Notes under the pieces: model-generated
Seen by the model: the letters and a program-made list of their open reading frames with translations, nothing else
Database searches by the model: none
What the model was told of the DNA's origin: nothing
Assembly (NCBI GenBank): GCA_002350525.1
Contig: DEFA01000039.1
Coordinates: forward strand, 4,234-21,687
Source: Lachnospiraceae bacterium UBA2864
Lineage (GTDB): Bacteria; Bacillota; Clostridia; Lachnospirales; Lachnospiraceae
Length of the DNA: 17,454 nucleotides
Direction: 5' to 3'
Translations under genes and position numbers: made by a program
Shown here: piece after piece, positions 1 to 7,064 of the stretch
How the letters are laid out: the number at the start of each line of letters is the position of its first letter
Position numbering within the stretch: position 1 is the stretch's first letter

Positions 1-53
1 CCTAAGGTGAGATTCTGTCCGAATCTGTGATTTGGGTAACAGAATCCATACAC

Positions 54-83
54 AGGAGAGGTGGCACAAAGTGCCGGAGGTTG
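54..83. repeat. Hairpin repeat, copy A (downstream of metY)
   Basis: A short structured stretch with GGCAC (63-67) and GTGCC (71-75) around an AAA loop, inside the frame GGAG-AGGTGGC...GCCGGAGG-TTG. A second copy at 1451-1495 shares the frame but has different, still complementary, arms. This copy lacks the extra CCTCCCTT/AAGGGAGG arm seen in the other. It may be a dispersed non-coding repeat or a remnant of one. It does not look like a standard terminator because no T-run follows on either strand. Confidence 0.5.
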
Positions 84-113
84 ATTCTGAAAAGGGTATT
101 CTCTCCTTATCAC

Positions 114-1394
114 TCAAACCGCTGCAAATCCGTTTTCCAGATCGGCGATGATGTCGTCGATGTGCTCTGTGCCGATCGACAGGCGGATGGTGTTTTGATA
201 GATGCCCTGTTCCGCAAGCTCCTCGTCACTCAGCTGTGAGTGGGTGGTGGAAGCGGGATGAATGACCAGGCTCTTTACGTCGGCGACGTTCGCGAGCAGA
301 GAGAAGATTTTGAGGTTATCGATGAATTTCCATGCCTCTTCCTTACCGCCTTTGATCTCAAAGGTGAAGATGGACGCACCGCCGTTCGGGAAATACTTCT
401 GATACAGCGCGTGATCGGGATGATCGGGGAGCGAGGGATGGTTGACCTTCTCGACCTGCGGATGATTCGCGAGATATTCCACGACTTTCTTGGTGTTCTG
501 TGCATGGCGGTCGAGTCTCAGCGAGAGGGTCTCGACGCCCTGTAACAGCAGGAACGCGTTAAAGGGTGAGATCGTCGCGCCGGTATCGCGCAGGAGGATC
601 GCGCGGATGTAGGTGACGAATGCCGCGGGGCCGACCGCATCATAGAAGCTCACGCCGTGATAGCTCGGATTCGGTGCGGCAATGCTCGGATAGTTGCCGC
701 TTTTGCTCCAATCGAATTGACCCGATTCCACGATTACGCCGCCGAGGGTGGTGCCGTGACCGCCGAGGAACTTGGTCGCCGAGTGCACGACGATATCCGC
801 GCCGTGCTCGATCGGACGGATCAGGTAAGGTGTGCCGAAGGTGTTGTCCACCACGACAGGCAGTCCGTGACGGTGGGCGATCGCGGCGATCGCGTCGATG
901 TCGGGGATGTCGCTGTTGGGGTTGCCGAGGGTCTCGAGATAGATCGCGCGGGTGTTGTCCCGAATCGCGTTTTCTACTTCATCGAGGTCATGCGCGTCAA
1001 CAAAGGTCGTGCTGATACCGTACTGCGGCAGGGTGTGGGCAAGCAGGTTATAGCTGCCGCCGTAGATGGTCTTTTGTGCCACGATATGGCCGCCGTTCGC
1101 GGCAAGCGCCTCGATGGTGTAGGTGATCGCCGCCGCGCCCGATGCGAGCGCCAGTGCCGCACTGCCGCCCTCTAAAGCGGCGACGCGCTTCTCCAGCACT
1201 TCTTGGGTGGAGTTGGTCAGTCTGCCGTAGATGTTGCCCGCGTCGGCAAGTCCGAAGCGGTCGGCGGCATGCTGAGAGTTGTGGAAAACATAAGAGGTGG
1301 TCTGATAGATCGGGACGGCTCTGGAATCGGTGGCGGGGTCAGCCTGTTCCTGACCGACGTGTAACTGTAAGGTTTCAAATTTATAATTGCTCAT
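114..1394 (-). CDS. metY: O-acetylhomoserine aminocarboxypropyltransferase (O-acetylhomoserine sulfhydrylase)
   Basis: A 426-residue cytosolic PLP enzyme of the Cys/Met metabolism family. It makes homocysteine from O-acetyl-L-homoserine and sulfide (or methionine from methanethiol). The sequence shows the family start (SNYKFETLQLHVGQ), the Y56-G-R58 motif that contacts PLP phosphate from the neighbouring subunit, the VVDNTFGTP segment and the Schiff-base lysine in SATKFLGG (K208). Length and C-terminus fit the long MetY type rather than the ~380-residue MetB/MetC type. The ATG at 1394 has AAAGGAA about 9 nt upstream. The gene is much richer in GC than its neighbours (one 60-base line, 841-900, is about two-thirds GC) and favours GCG, GCC and CGC codons, which suggests horizontal origin. 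It is probably expressed from the promoter near 1804-1832 through the attenuator-like leader and controlled by the divergent Rrf2 protein. Confidence 0.93.
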   Translation of the reverse strand: MSNYKFETLQLHVGQEQADPATDSRAVPIYQTTSYVFHNSQHAADRFGLADAGNIYGRLTNSTQEVLEKRVAALEGGSAALALASGAAAITYTIEALAANGGHIVAQKTIYGGSYNLLAHTLPQYGISTTFVDAHDLDEVENAIRDNTRAIYLETLGNPNSDIPDIDAIAAIAHRHGLPVVVDNTFGTPYLIRPIEHGADIVVHSATKFLGGHGTTLGGVIVESGQFDWSKSGNYPSIAAPNPSYHGVSFYDAVGPAAFVTYIRAILLRDTGATISPFNAFLLLQGVETLSLRLDRHAQNTKKVVEYLANHPQVEKVNHPSLPDHPDHALYQKYFPNGGASIFTFEIKGGKEEAWKFIDNLKIFSLLANVADVKSLVIHPASTTHSQLSDEELAEQGIYQNTIRLSIGTEHIDDIIADLENGFAAV

Positions 1395-1450
1395 GATAAA
1401 GTTCCTTTCTAAATTGATATGATGATATTGAGGGGAGATGATACTTGAAG

Positions 1451-1495
1451 CCTCCCTTTTCTAAGGGAGGTGGCTCCAAAGGAGCCGGAGGGTTG
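1451..1495. repeat. Hairpin repeat, copy B (upstream of metY)
   Basis: Two adjacent hairpins: CCTCCCTT/AAGGGAGG, then GGCTCC (1472-1477) and GGAGCC (1481-1486) around AAA, ending GGAGGGTTGG. The layout matches copy A at 54-83 with compensatory changes in the second stem. From memory, similar AGGGAGGTGGC...GCCGGAGGG units are widespread intergenic repeats in Oscillospiraceae and related Clostridia. It lies in the metY leader between the attenuator-like hairpin and the gene. Confidence 0.6.
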
Positions 1496-1534
1496 GTATT
1501 TAAAAACGAGCGTTTCCTTTGGGATGATTATGTA

Positions 1535-1563
1535 TAAGAAATGCCCGGCTTATCTCCCGGGCA
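1535..1563 (-). terminator. Putative attenuator terminator in metY leader
   Basis: On the minus strand, TGCCCGG (1557-1563) and CCGGGCA (1542-1548) form a 7 bp perfect stem with an 8-nt loop, followed by TTTCTT. It sits 21 bases after the stop codon of the 35-codon ORF and about 140 bases before metY. Its 5' arm is also exactly complementary over 9 bases (TGCCCGGGA, 1555-1563) to TCCCGGGCA inside the short ORF (1629-1637). The two helices exclude each other, as in leader-peptide attenuation. The T-run is weak, so function is inferred. Confidence 0.55.
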
Positions 1564-1583
1564 ACATGGCAAGTGAAACAATG

Positions 1584-1691
1584 TCAGTGTTTCTGAGCAC
1601 AGTGAAAAATGCTCCGACCATATTGACATGCCCGGGAGTTGAACATTCGACACTGCATGATGGGGGATTGCTCATAATAAGGTGCTGACAT
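1584..1691 (-). CDS. 35-residue Cys/Met-containing leader peptide (candidate)
   Basis: A short ORF starting at ATG 1691 with AAAGGAGA about 7 nt upstream and ending in TGA at 1584. The peptide begins MSAPYYEQSPIMQC and ends FHCAQKH. It has Cys at 14, 22 and 31 and Met at 12 and 16, with no signal peptide or membrane segment. It lies about 105 nt downstream of a perfect-consensus promoter and just before a terminator-like hairpin in the metY leader. Codons 19-21 form one arm of a 9 bp helix that would block that hairpin. Placement and composition suggest a leader peptide through which cysteine or methionine supply is sensed, but no stalling sequence is recognised. It could instead be a functional small protein of the same regulon. 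Not a family I can name. Confidence 0.6.
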   Translation of the reverse strand: MSAPYYEQSPIMQCRMFNSRACQYGRSIFHCAQKH

Positions 1692-1723
1692 GGTTGTTTC
1701 TCCTTTCGTTGATTTGTGATGGA

Positions 1724-1777
1724 ATCGTCATTGAGAGGATTCGGTGATTCAGCCGATGGCGTAGCAATCTCAACCGA
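1724..1777. repeat. Degenerate intergenic repeat-like segment
   Basis: The minus strand reads TTGAGATTGCTACGCC near one end and TCTCAATGACGA near the other, giving TTGAGA/TCTCAA arms (1731-1736 and 1768-1773) around a 31-base centre. This resembles the common GAGATTGC...GCAATGACG dispersed repeat of many Clostridia as I remember it, here decayed. It lies in the 5' leader of the short metY-side ORF. Low confidence. Confidence 0.3.
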
Positions 1778-1803
1778 TTTATTTCTCTCTCGACGACAAC
1801 TGC

Positions 1804-1832
1804 ATTATAACACTACTTACCTACTATGTCAA
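1804..1832 (-). promoter_or_regulatory. Consensus sigma-A promoter for leader ORF and metY
   Basis: On the minus strand TTGACA (1827-1832) and TATAAT (1804-1809) are separated by exactly 17 bases, a perfect match to the consensus in both hexamers. Transcription would start near 1797, giving a leader of about 105 nt before the short ORF. A promoter this strong usually needs a repressor, and the inverted repeat at 1817-1839 covers its -35 region. Confidence 0.85.
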
Positions 1833-1839
1833 TAGGTAA
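1817..1839. promoter_or_regulatory. Probable Rrf2-family operator
   Basis: TTACCTA (1817-1823) and TAGGTAA (1833-1839) form a perfect 7+7 bp inverted repeat over 23 bases. It overlaps the -35 hexamer and spacer of the leftward promoter. Rrf2 regulators such as CymR and IscR bind palindromes of this general size, and an rrf2 gene is divergently placed 110 bases away. A second arrangement, AGGTAAATA (1834-1842) with TATTTACCT (1856-1864), forms a 9+9 bp inverted repeat sharing the right half-site, so two bound dimers are possible. Confidence 0.65.
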
Positions 1840-1855
1840 ATAAGAAAATTTTCCC

Positions 1856-1916
1856 TATTTACCTTTAGGGTTTTAGTTATTTACCCATTTACCCCGGTGA
1901 AGAATGGGTGTATATT
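1856..1916 (+). promoter_or_regulatory. Promoter and half-site cluster upstream of rrf2
   Basis: A likely promoter for the rightward regulator gene is TTTACC (1888-1893), a 17-base spacer, and TATATT (1911-1916). The same stretch repeats TTTACC-type half-sites near 1859, 1881 and 1888, and ACCCATT (1883-1889) is mirrored by AATGGGT (1903-1909). Together with the operator at 1817-1839 this suggests that the regulator also controls its own gene. Exact hexamers are uncertain. Confidence 0.45.
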
Positions 1917-1950
1917 ATAGATTAGGACAAATGATCAGGAGGATTTACCC

Positions 1951-2346
1951 ATGATATCTACAAAAGGACGTTATGCACTCAGGGTCATGATAGACCTTGC
2001 AAAACACGAAGGTGAAGGATATGTGCCGCTTAAGGACATAGCCGAGCGACAGGACATATCCAAGAAGTATTTAGAGATAATAGTTAAGGAGCTTGTGGCC
2101 GGTGATATGGTGATCGGTGTCAGCGGAAAGGGAGGCGGTTACCGTCTCAGCAGGAAACCGTCAAAGTATACTGCAGGTTCCATCATAGAACTTATGGAAG
2201 GCACCCTGGCTCCCGTAGCCTGTCTTAAAGATAAAGACTACGACTGCCCTCGCAAGAAAAATTGTGAGACACTGAAGATGTGGAAGGACTACTATAAGAT
2301 GACCCGCGACTTCTTCTATGAGAAGAAACTGACGGATTTTCTGTAG
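1951..2346 (+). CDS. Rrf2-family transcriptional regulator with three cysteines (CymR/IscR-like)
   Basis: A 131-residue DNA-binding protein. It opens with the Rrf2 signature (MISTKGRYALRVMIDLA), followed by a winged helix-turn-helix (IAERQDISKKYLEIIVKEL, then GVSGKGGGYRLSR, residues about 30-68). Three Cys follow at 91, 99 and 105 (spacing x7, x5), the region that in IscR holds the 2Fe-2S ligands (x5, x5). An Fe-S or redox-sensing form is therefore possible; the wider first spacing is a caution. It is divergent from the metY unit, whose promoter carries a palindrome. By analogy with CymR of Bacillus it probably represses sulfur uptake and assimilation genes when cysteine is plentiful. AGGAGG precedes the ATG by 8 nt. 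Family assignment is firm; target and ligand are inferred. Confidence 0.92.
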   Translation: MISTKGRYALRVMIDLAKHEGEGYVPLKDIAERQDISKKYLEIIVKELVAGDMVIGVSGKGGGYRLSRKPSKYTAGSIIELMEGTLAPVACLKDKDYDCPRKKNCETLKMWKDYYKMTRDFFYEKKLTDFL

Positions 2347-2391
2347 GAATGAGGTGGTCAATAGCAGCGAATGCGCCACTGAGTGCACAAG

Positions 2392-2439
2392 AAAAGAGCC
2401 GGGATATATGAGGTACTCCCCCAATATCCCGGCTCTTTT
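2392..2439. terminator. Bidirectional terminator between rrf2 and carB
   Basis: AAAAGAGCCGGGATAT (2392-2407) and ATATCCCGGCTCTTTT (2424-2439) form a perfect 16 bp inverted repeat with a 16-base loop. T-runs appear on both strands, and it lies between the ends of two convergent genes, so it can stop transcription from either side. Confidence 0.92.
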
Positions 2440-2473
2440 CTTAGATTCTATTCTATTGCACGAAGTCCGCCAA

Positions 2474-5400
2474 CTAAATCGTCGATATTCTCGGCGTGAT
2501 ATCTTCCAGAACATCCAGAAGTATCTTAACAGTATCAAGTGATGAGAAAAGTGTAACACCGTTCATAATAGCACAGCGTCTTATCTCAGCACCGTCCTGA
2601 TAATGGATTCCCGAAAGAATGGCTCTTGTGTTGATTATATAACTTACATAACCTGCTTCGATGGATCTTAATACTTCATCGCTTCCGTCGCTGAGCTTTC
2701 CTCTGATACGGGTTCTGATACCGTGCTCCTTGAGGAACTCTCCTGTTCCGACTGTAGCTTCGATATTGAATCCCAGCTCATAGAAACGTCTTACCAGCGG
2801 AAGTGCCTCTTCCTTATCCTCATCGGCAAGAGTTACCATTACGGTTCCGTACTCCTTCATCTTGATTCCCGAAGCCTGAAGAGCCTTATAGAAAGCTCTC
2901 TTAAGAGACTTATCATAACCGATAGCCTCACCTGTAGATTTCATCTCAGGTGACAGATAAGCATCCATACCGTTCAGCTTGGCGAAGGAGAAGGCCGGAG
3001 CCTTTACATACCACTTCCTGTCTGTCTTAAGTCCCGGATATTCAGGATTCTCGGAATAGCCCTGCTCTTCGAGCGAGTGACCGAGCATAACCTTAGTCGC
3101 TATATCAACAAGCGGGAAGCCTGTTGACTTCGACAGGAAAGGTACACTTCGTGAAGCACGAGGATTAACCTCGATGATATATACATTATCCTGCTTATCA
3201 ACGATAAACTGAATATTGAAAAGACCTATGATTCCGATACCCAAACCGAGTTTCTCGGTATACTCCGTGATCGTCTCCTTAACCTTTTCGGAGATCGAAT
3301 AAGGCGGATAAACGCTGGTACTGTCTCCCGAATGAACACCGGTTCTCTCAACCAGCTCCATGATTCCCGGAAGGAATACGCGTGTGCCGTCACAGATGGC
3401 ATCAACCTCAACCTCTTTACCGACAATGTACTTATCAACGAGAACAGGTCTGTCCTCATCAACCTCAACCGCTGTCTTCAGGTAATGACGGAGCATTTCC
3501 TCGTTGGCAACGATCTCCATGGCACGTCCTCCGAGAACGAAGCTCGGACGCACAAGTACAGGATAACCGATCTTCTCGGCAGCCTTAACACCGCTCTCGA
3601 TATCGGTAACCGCAACTCCCTTCGGATGAGGGATATCGAGGCTTTGGATAACATTTTCAAATGCATCCCTGTCCTCGGCTCTGAAGATAGCCTCGCAGTC
3701 TGTACCGATCAGCTTTACGCCCCTCTTCATAAGAGGCTCGGCAAGGTTGACCGCTGTCTGTCCGCCAAGGGAAGTTATAACGCCCTCCGGCTTCTCAAGG
3801 TCGATTATATTCATTATATCTTCAACTGTGAGCGGCTCGAAGTAGAGCTTATCAGCAGTTGTGTAGTCAGTTGAAACCGTCTCCGGGTTGTTGTTGATAA
3901 CGATAGCCTCGTAACCCATGTCGTGAATGGTTCTTACGGCATGTACCGTGGAGTAGTCGAACTCAACACCCTGACCGATTCTGATAGGACCCGATCCGAG
4001 AACGATAACCTTCTTATGATCGGATACTATGGACTCGTTCTCCTCCTCATAGGTTGAGTAGAAGTAAGGTACATAGCTCTCAAACTCACTTGCGCAGGTA
4101 TCGATCATCTTGTATACAGGACGGATAGAGAGCTCCTTACGCTTCTCCCAGACTGCATCCTCTGTGAGACCCGTAAGCTCTGCGATATAGGAATCGGAGA
4201 AGCCCATCTTCTTTGCCTCGTAGAGAGTTCCCTTGTCCAGAGGGAAATCTCCTTCGCCCGCATTTTTCGCGGCATCTTCGAGCTTCTTCTCGAAATCAAC
4301 GATATTCTTAATCTTATCCAGGAAGAACATATCGATTCCCGTACGGTTCATGATAACCTGAAGATCCACGCCCAGCCAGATAAGCTGTGACAGTGCATAG
4401 ATACGGTCGTCCGTACCGTCTTCGATATAGGTAAGCAGCTTCTCGACTGCCTCTTTTCTGTTCTCCGGTTCCGGCTTATCGGAGAGACTCTTTACATCGA
4501 ACTTCTCAAGGTGTATATGATTCTTTCCGTCCTCAAGAGATCTGATAGCCTTCAGTAAGCTTTCCTCAAATGTACGGCCGACACTCATGGTCTCACCGGT
4601 TGCCTTCATCTGGGTAGAGAGTACATTTGATGCAAGAGTAAACTTGTCAAATGGGAATCTGGGCATCTTCGTTACAACATAGTCAAGAGCCGGCTCGAAG
4701 CATGCAGGTGTATTGGCAAGTTTGATCTCATCCAGATTCATACCCACGGCAATCTTTGCTGATACACGGGCAATAGGATAGCCACTGGCCTTTGAAGCAA
4801 GGGCCGAGGATCTGGATACACGAGGATTAACCTCTATAACATAATAGTTAAATGACTGAGGGTCCAGAGCGAACTGGCAGTTACATCCACCTTCCACTCC
4901 GAGAGCTCTGATGATCTTCAGAGCACTGTCTCTCAGCATATGATATTCCTTATTTGTAAGAGTCTGCGAAGGAGCAACAACTATGGAGTCACCTGTGTGG
5001 ATACCTACAGGATCGAGGTTCTCCATGTTACATACCACAAGAGCCGTATCATTTGCGTCTCTCATTACTTCGTACTCGATCTCCTTATAACCCTTGATAC
5101 TCTTCTCGACAAGGACCTGATGAACCGGTGAAAGCGCAAGCGCCTTCTTCATCATTTCAGCCATCTCTTCCGGATTGTCAGCGAAACCGCCGCCTGTTCC
5201 TCCGAGTGTGAAGGCCGGTCGGAGTATTACAGGATATCCGATATCCTCAGCTGCCTTAAGTCCTTCTTCAACGGTATATGTAATCTCTGAAGGAACTACA
5301 GGCTCCCCCAGCTTCTCACACAACTCTTTAAACTCTTCTCTGTCTTCTGCGCATCTGATACTTGCCGCATCTGTTCCGAGGAGCTCAATCTCACACTCAT

Positions 5401-5725
5401 CAAGTACGCCCTTATCATAGAGCTGCATGGCAAGGTTAAGACCGGTCTGTCCTCCGATTCCCGGGACTATTGCGTCCGGTCTCTCGTATCTGCAGATACG
5501 GGCCATATATTCAAGTGTCAGAGGCTCCATATAAACCTTATCCGCTACCATAGTGTCCGTCATAATGGTAGCAGGATTGGAATTTGCAAGTATTACCTCA
5601 TAGCCTTCTTCCTTGAGTGCAAGACAGGCCTGGGTTCCGGCATAGTCAAACTCTGCTGCCTGTCCTATAACTATAGGACCTGAACCGATAACTAATATTT
5701 TGTGTATATCACTTCTCTTTGGCAT
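2474..5725 (-). CDS. carB: Carbamoyl-phosphate synthase, large subunit
   Basis: The 1083-residue synthetase subunit makes carbamoyl phosphate from bicarbonate, two ATP and the ammonia delivered by CarA, feeding pyrimidine and arginine synthesis. The two homologous halves are clear. The first opens with KILVIGSGPIVIGQAAEFDY and has an ATP-grasp LGGTGGG near residue 175. The second opens with VIVLGSGPIRIGQGVEFDY around residue 560 and has FVLGGRAMEIV. Each half contains the ATP-grasp ending EVNPR(V/A)SRS. A C-terminal MGS-like allosteric domain follows (about 940-1083). Length is normal for the family. The gene starts 24 bases after carA, with GGAG about 9 nt before the ATG, so the two are cotranscribed. 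Confidence 0.97.
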   Translation of the reverse strand: MPKRSDIHKILVIGSGPIVIGQAAEFDYAGTQACLALKEEGYEVILANSNPATIMTDTMVADKVYMEPLTLEYMARICRYERPDAIVPGIGGQTGLNLAMQLYDKGVLDECEIELLGTDAASIRCAEDREEFKELCEKLGEPVVPSEITYTVEEGLKAAEDIGYPVILRPAFTLGGTGGGFADNPEEMAEMMKKALALSPVHQVLVEKSIKGYKEIEYEVMRDANDTALVVCNMENLDPVGIHTGDSIVVAPSQTLTNKEYHMLRDSALKIIRALGVEGGCNCQFALDPQSFNYYVIEVNPRVSRSSALASKASGYPIARVSAKIAVGMNLDEIKLANTPACFEPALDYVVTKMPRFPFDKFTLASNVLSTQMKATGETMSVGRTFEESLLKAIRSLEDGKNHIHLEKFDVKSLSDKPEPENRKEAVEKLLTYIEDGTDDRIYALSQLIWLGVDLQVIMNRTGIDMFFLDKIKNIVDFEKKLEDAAKNAGEGDFPLDKGTLYEAKKMGFSDSYIAELTGLTEDAVWEKRKELSIRPVYKMIDTCASEFESYVPYFYSTYEEENESIVSDHKKVIVLGSGPIRIGQGVEFDYSTVHAVRTIHDMGYEAIVINNNPETVSTDYTTADKLYFEPLTVEDIMNIIDLEKPEGVITSLGGQTAVNLAEPLMKRGVKLIGTDCEAIFRAEDRDAFENVIQSLDIPHPKGVAVTDIESGVKAAEKIGYPVLVRPSFVLGGRAMEIVANEEMLRHYLKTAVEVDEDRPVLVDKYIVGKEVEVDAICDGTRVFLPGIMELVERTGVHSGDSTSVYPPYSISEKVKETITEYTEKLGLGIGIIGLFNIQFIVDKQDNVYIIEVNPRASRSVPFLSKSTGFPLVDIATKVMLGHSLEEQGYSENPEYPGLKTDRKWYVKAPAFSFAKLNGMDAYLSPEMKSTGEAIGYDKSLKRAFYKALQASGIKMKEYGTVMVTLADEDKEEALPLVRRFYELGFNIEATVGTGEFLKEHGIRTRIRGKLSDGSDEVLRSIEAGYVSYIINTRAILSGIHYQDGAEIRRCAIMNGVTLFSSLDTVKILLDVLEDITPRISTI

Positions 5726-5749
5726 CTCTTATATCTCCATTAATGACTT

Positions 5750-6835
5750 TTAATCAATCTTCTTCATCTTATCTATAAATCTGTCGAACAGATACTTGCT
5801 GTCCTGCGGTCCCGGAGCGCTTTCCGGATGATACTGAACCGAGAAGACCCTTCCGTCTTCCGATACAAGACCTTCAACCGTGTTATCCAGAAGATTAATA
5901 TGTGATACCTTAAGACCTGTTCCCTCTATGGTAGTTTCATCTACAGCATAGCTGTGATTCTGACTTGTAATCTCTATTCGTCCTGTTTCAAGATCTTTAA
6001 CAGGATGATTTCCGCCTCTGTGTCCGAACTTAAGCTTATAAGTCTTAGCACCGTAACTGAGAGCGATCAGCTGATGTCCAAGGCAGATTCCGAACATAGG
6101 AAGCTTACCCTTAAGATTCTTAAGAGTTTCTATAACCTCAGGCACATCACCCGGATCTCCGGGGCCGTTTGAAATGAAGAGTCCGTCCGGATTCATGCGG
6201 AGAATCTCCTCTGCCGATGTATTATATGGTACAACCGTTACGTTGCATCCGTGAGCGTTAAGTTCACGCACGATATTCATCTTCATACCGCAGTCGATGG
6301 CAACTACGTTGTACTTTGGATTGGATGTCCTTGAATACCATCTCTTCTTGCAGCTGCAGCGTGCTACCTGATCACGTCTCAGCTCTGTCTCCGAAAGCTT
6401 CTTCAGGCCGTCCTCAAGGGAAGTCGATGCATCTGTGATAAGTACCTTTCTTGAACCGAAGTCTCTGATACTTCTGACAAGCTTTCTTGTATCAACTCCG
6501 TATACTCCCGGAACATTTGCATCCTCCAGAAGCTCGGACAGAGTTCTTGTGAATCTGAAGTTTGAAGGAAAATCATTGATTTCTCTCACGATTAATCCTC
6601 CCAGATTCAGAAGCTTGCTCTCAAAATCCTCATCTGTTATTCCGTAATTACCTATCAAAGGATAGGACATTACAATTGCCTGATCGGTATAGGACGGATC
6701 TGATACGATCTCCTGATATCCGGCCATGGATGTATTGAACACAATCTCACATACCGCTTCTTTGTCAGCTCCGAAGCCGTATCCATAGTACTCACTGCCA
6801 TCCTCAAGAATCAACTTTTTACTAAATTCGGACAT
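5750..6835 (-). CDS. carA: Carbamoyl-phosphate synthase, small (glutaminase) subunit
   Basis: This 361-residue subunit hydrolyses glutamine and channels ammonia to CarB. The N-terminal CPSase_sm domain (about 1-150) has the typical FNTSMAGYQEIVSDPSY segment. The class I glutamine amidotransferase domain follows, with the nucleophile in GICLGHQ (C251), the oxyanion motif NGPGDP (223-228), and His336 and Glu338 in QYHPESAPGP completing the triad. GAGGAG lies 9 nt before the ATG. The gene has its own promoter (6977-7004) and a hairpin in its leader, and stands downstream of the trp operon on the same strand. Confidence 0.97.
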   Translation of the reverse strand: MSEFSKKLILEDGSEYYGYGFGADKEAVCEIVFNTSMAGYQEIVSDPSYTDQAIVMSYPLIGNYGITDEDFESKLLNLGGLIVREINDFPSNFRFTRTLSELLEDANVPGVYGVDTRKLVRSIRDFGSRKVLITDASTSLEDGLKKLSETELRRDQVARCSCKKRWYSRTSNPKYNVVAIDCGMKMNIVRELNAHGCNVTVVPYNTSAEEILRMNPDGLFISNGPGDPGDVPEVIETLKNLKGKLPMFGICLGHQLIALSYGAKTYKLKFGHRGGNHPVKDLETGRIEITSQNHSYAVDETTIEGTGLKVSHINLLDNTVEGLVSEDGRVFSVQYHPESAPGPQDSKYLFDRFIDKMKKID

Positions 6836-6892
6836 ACGTTTTCGCTCCTCTAAACATTTAGAACTACTCTACTGTAACACTCTTAAAGCTCT

Positions 6893-6929
6893 TAAAAAGA
6901 GGCACTCCGAGCATTAAGCCCGAAGCGCC
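6893..6929 (-). terminator. Terminator-like hairpin in carA leader (attenuator or trp operon end)
   Basis: On the minus strand GGCGCTTCGGGC (6918-6929) pairs with GCTCGGAGTGCC (6901-6912) over 12 pairs, three of them G-U in RNA, with a 5-nt loop and then TCTTTTT. It lies downstream of the carA promoter, so most transcripts started there would end before carA unless the hairpin is prevented. A weak alternative helix, GAAGC with GCTTC, would cover part of the 5' arm. No PyrR-binding loop was recognised. It may also serve as the terminator of the trp operon, since no other good hairpin follows trpA. Confidence 0.75.
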
Positions 6930-6976
6930 TTTGCTTCCGTAATTTCAAAAAAATATTAATAATTTAAACTGTTAAT

Positions 6977-7004
6977 AGTATATTACTTCGTTTTCAAAAG
7001 TCAA
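6977..7004 (-). promoter_or_regulatory. Promoter of carAB
   Basis: TTGACT (6999-7004) and TATACT (6977-6982) are 16 bases apart on the minus strand in an AT-rich stretch after trpA. The start would fall near 6970, leaving a leader of about 135 nt that contains a run of seven Ts and the terminator-like hairpin. Confidence 0.7.
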
Positions 7005-7064
7005 GTTGATTTTTTTTAAACTTTATTTTTTATTTAAGCTTTATTTTTGACCCGCACTGTAATG

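Noticed and set aside
657..1175. 172-codon plus-strand frame opposite metY
   Set aside because: GC-rich coding sequence readily leaves open antisense frames; the minus-strand protein has all MetY motifs.
1470..1688. 72-codon plus-strand frame in the metY-rrf2 intergenic region
   Set aside because: It lies over the repeat and opposite the short Cys-containing ORF; it has no ribosome binding site, and both strong promoter and hairpin signals here favour minus-strand transcription.
1395..1800. SAM (S-box) riboswitch or T-box before metY
   Set aside because: No S-box core motifs or T-box GGTGGNACCGCG sequence is seen on the minus strand; the GGTGGC in the repeat is on the plus strand and part of a different hairpin.
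3332..3874. 180-codon plus-strand frame opposite carB
   Set aside because: It overlaps a fully conserved CarB segment and has no recognisable domain.
6893..6970. PyrR-binding attenuator in the carA leader
   Set aside because: No match to the PyrR anti-antiterminator loop consensus was seen; only a generic hairpin with a T-run can be supported.
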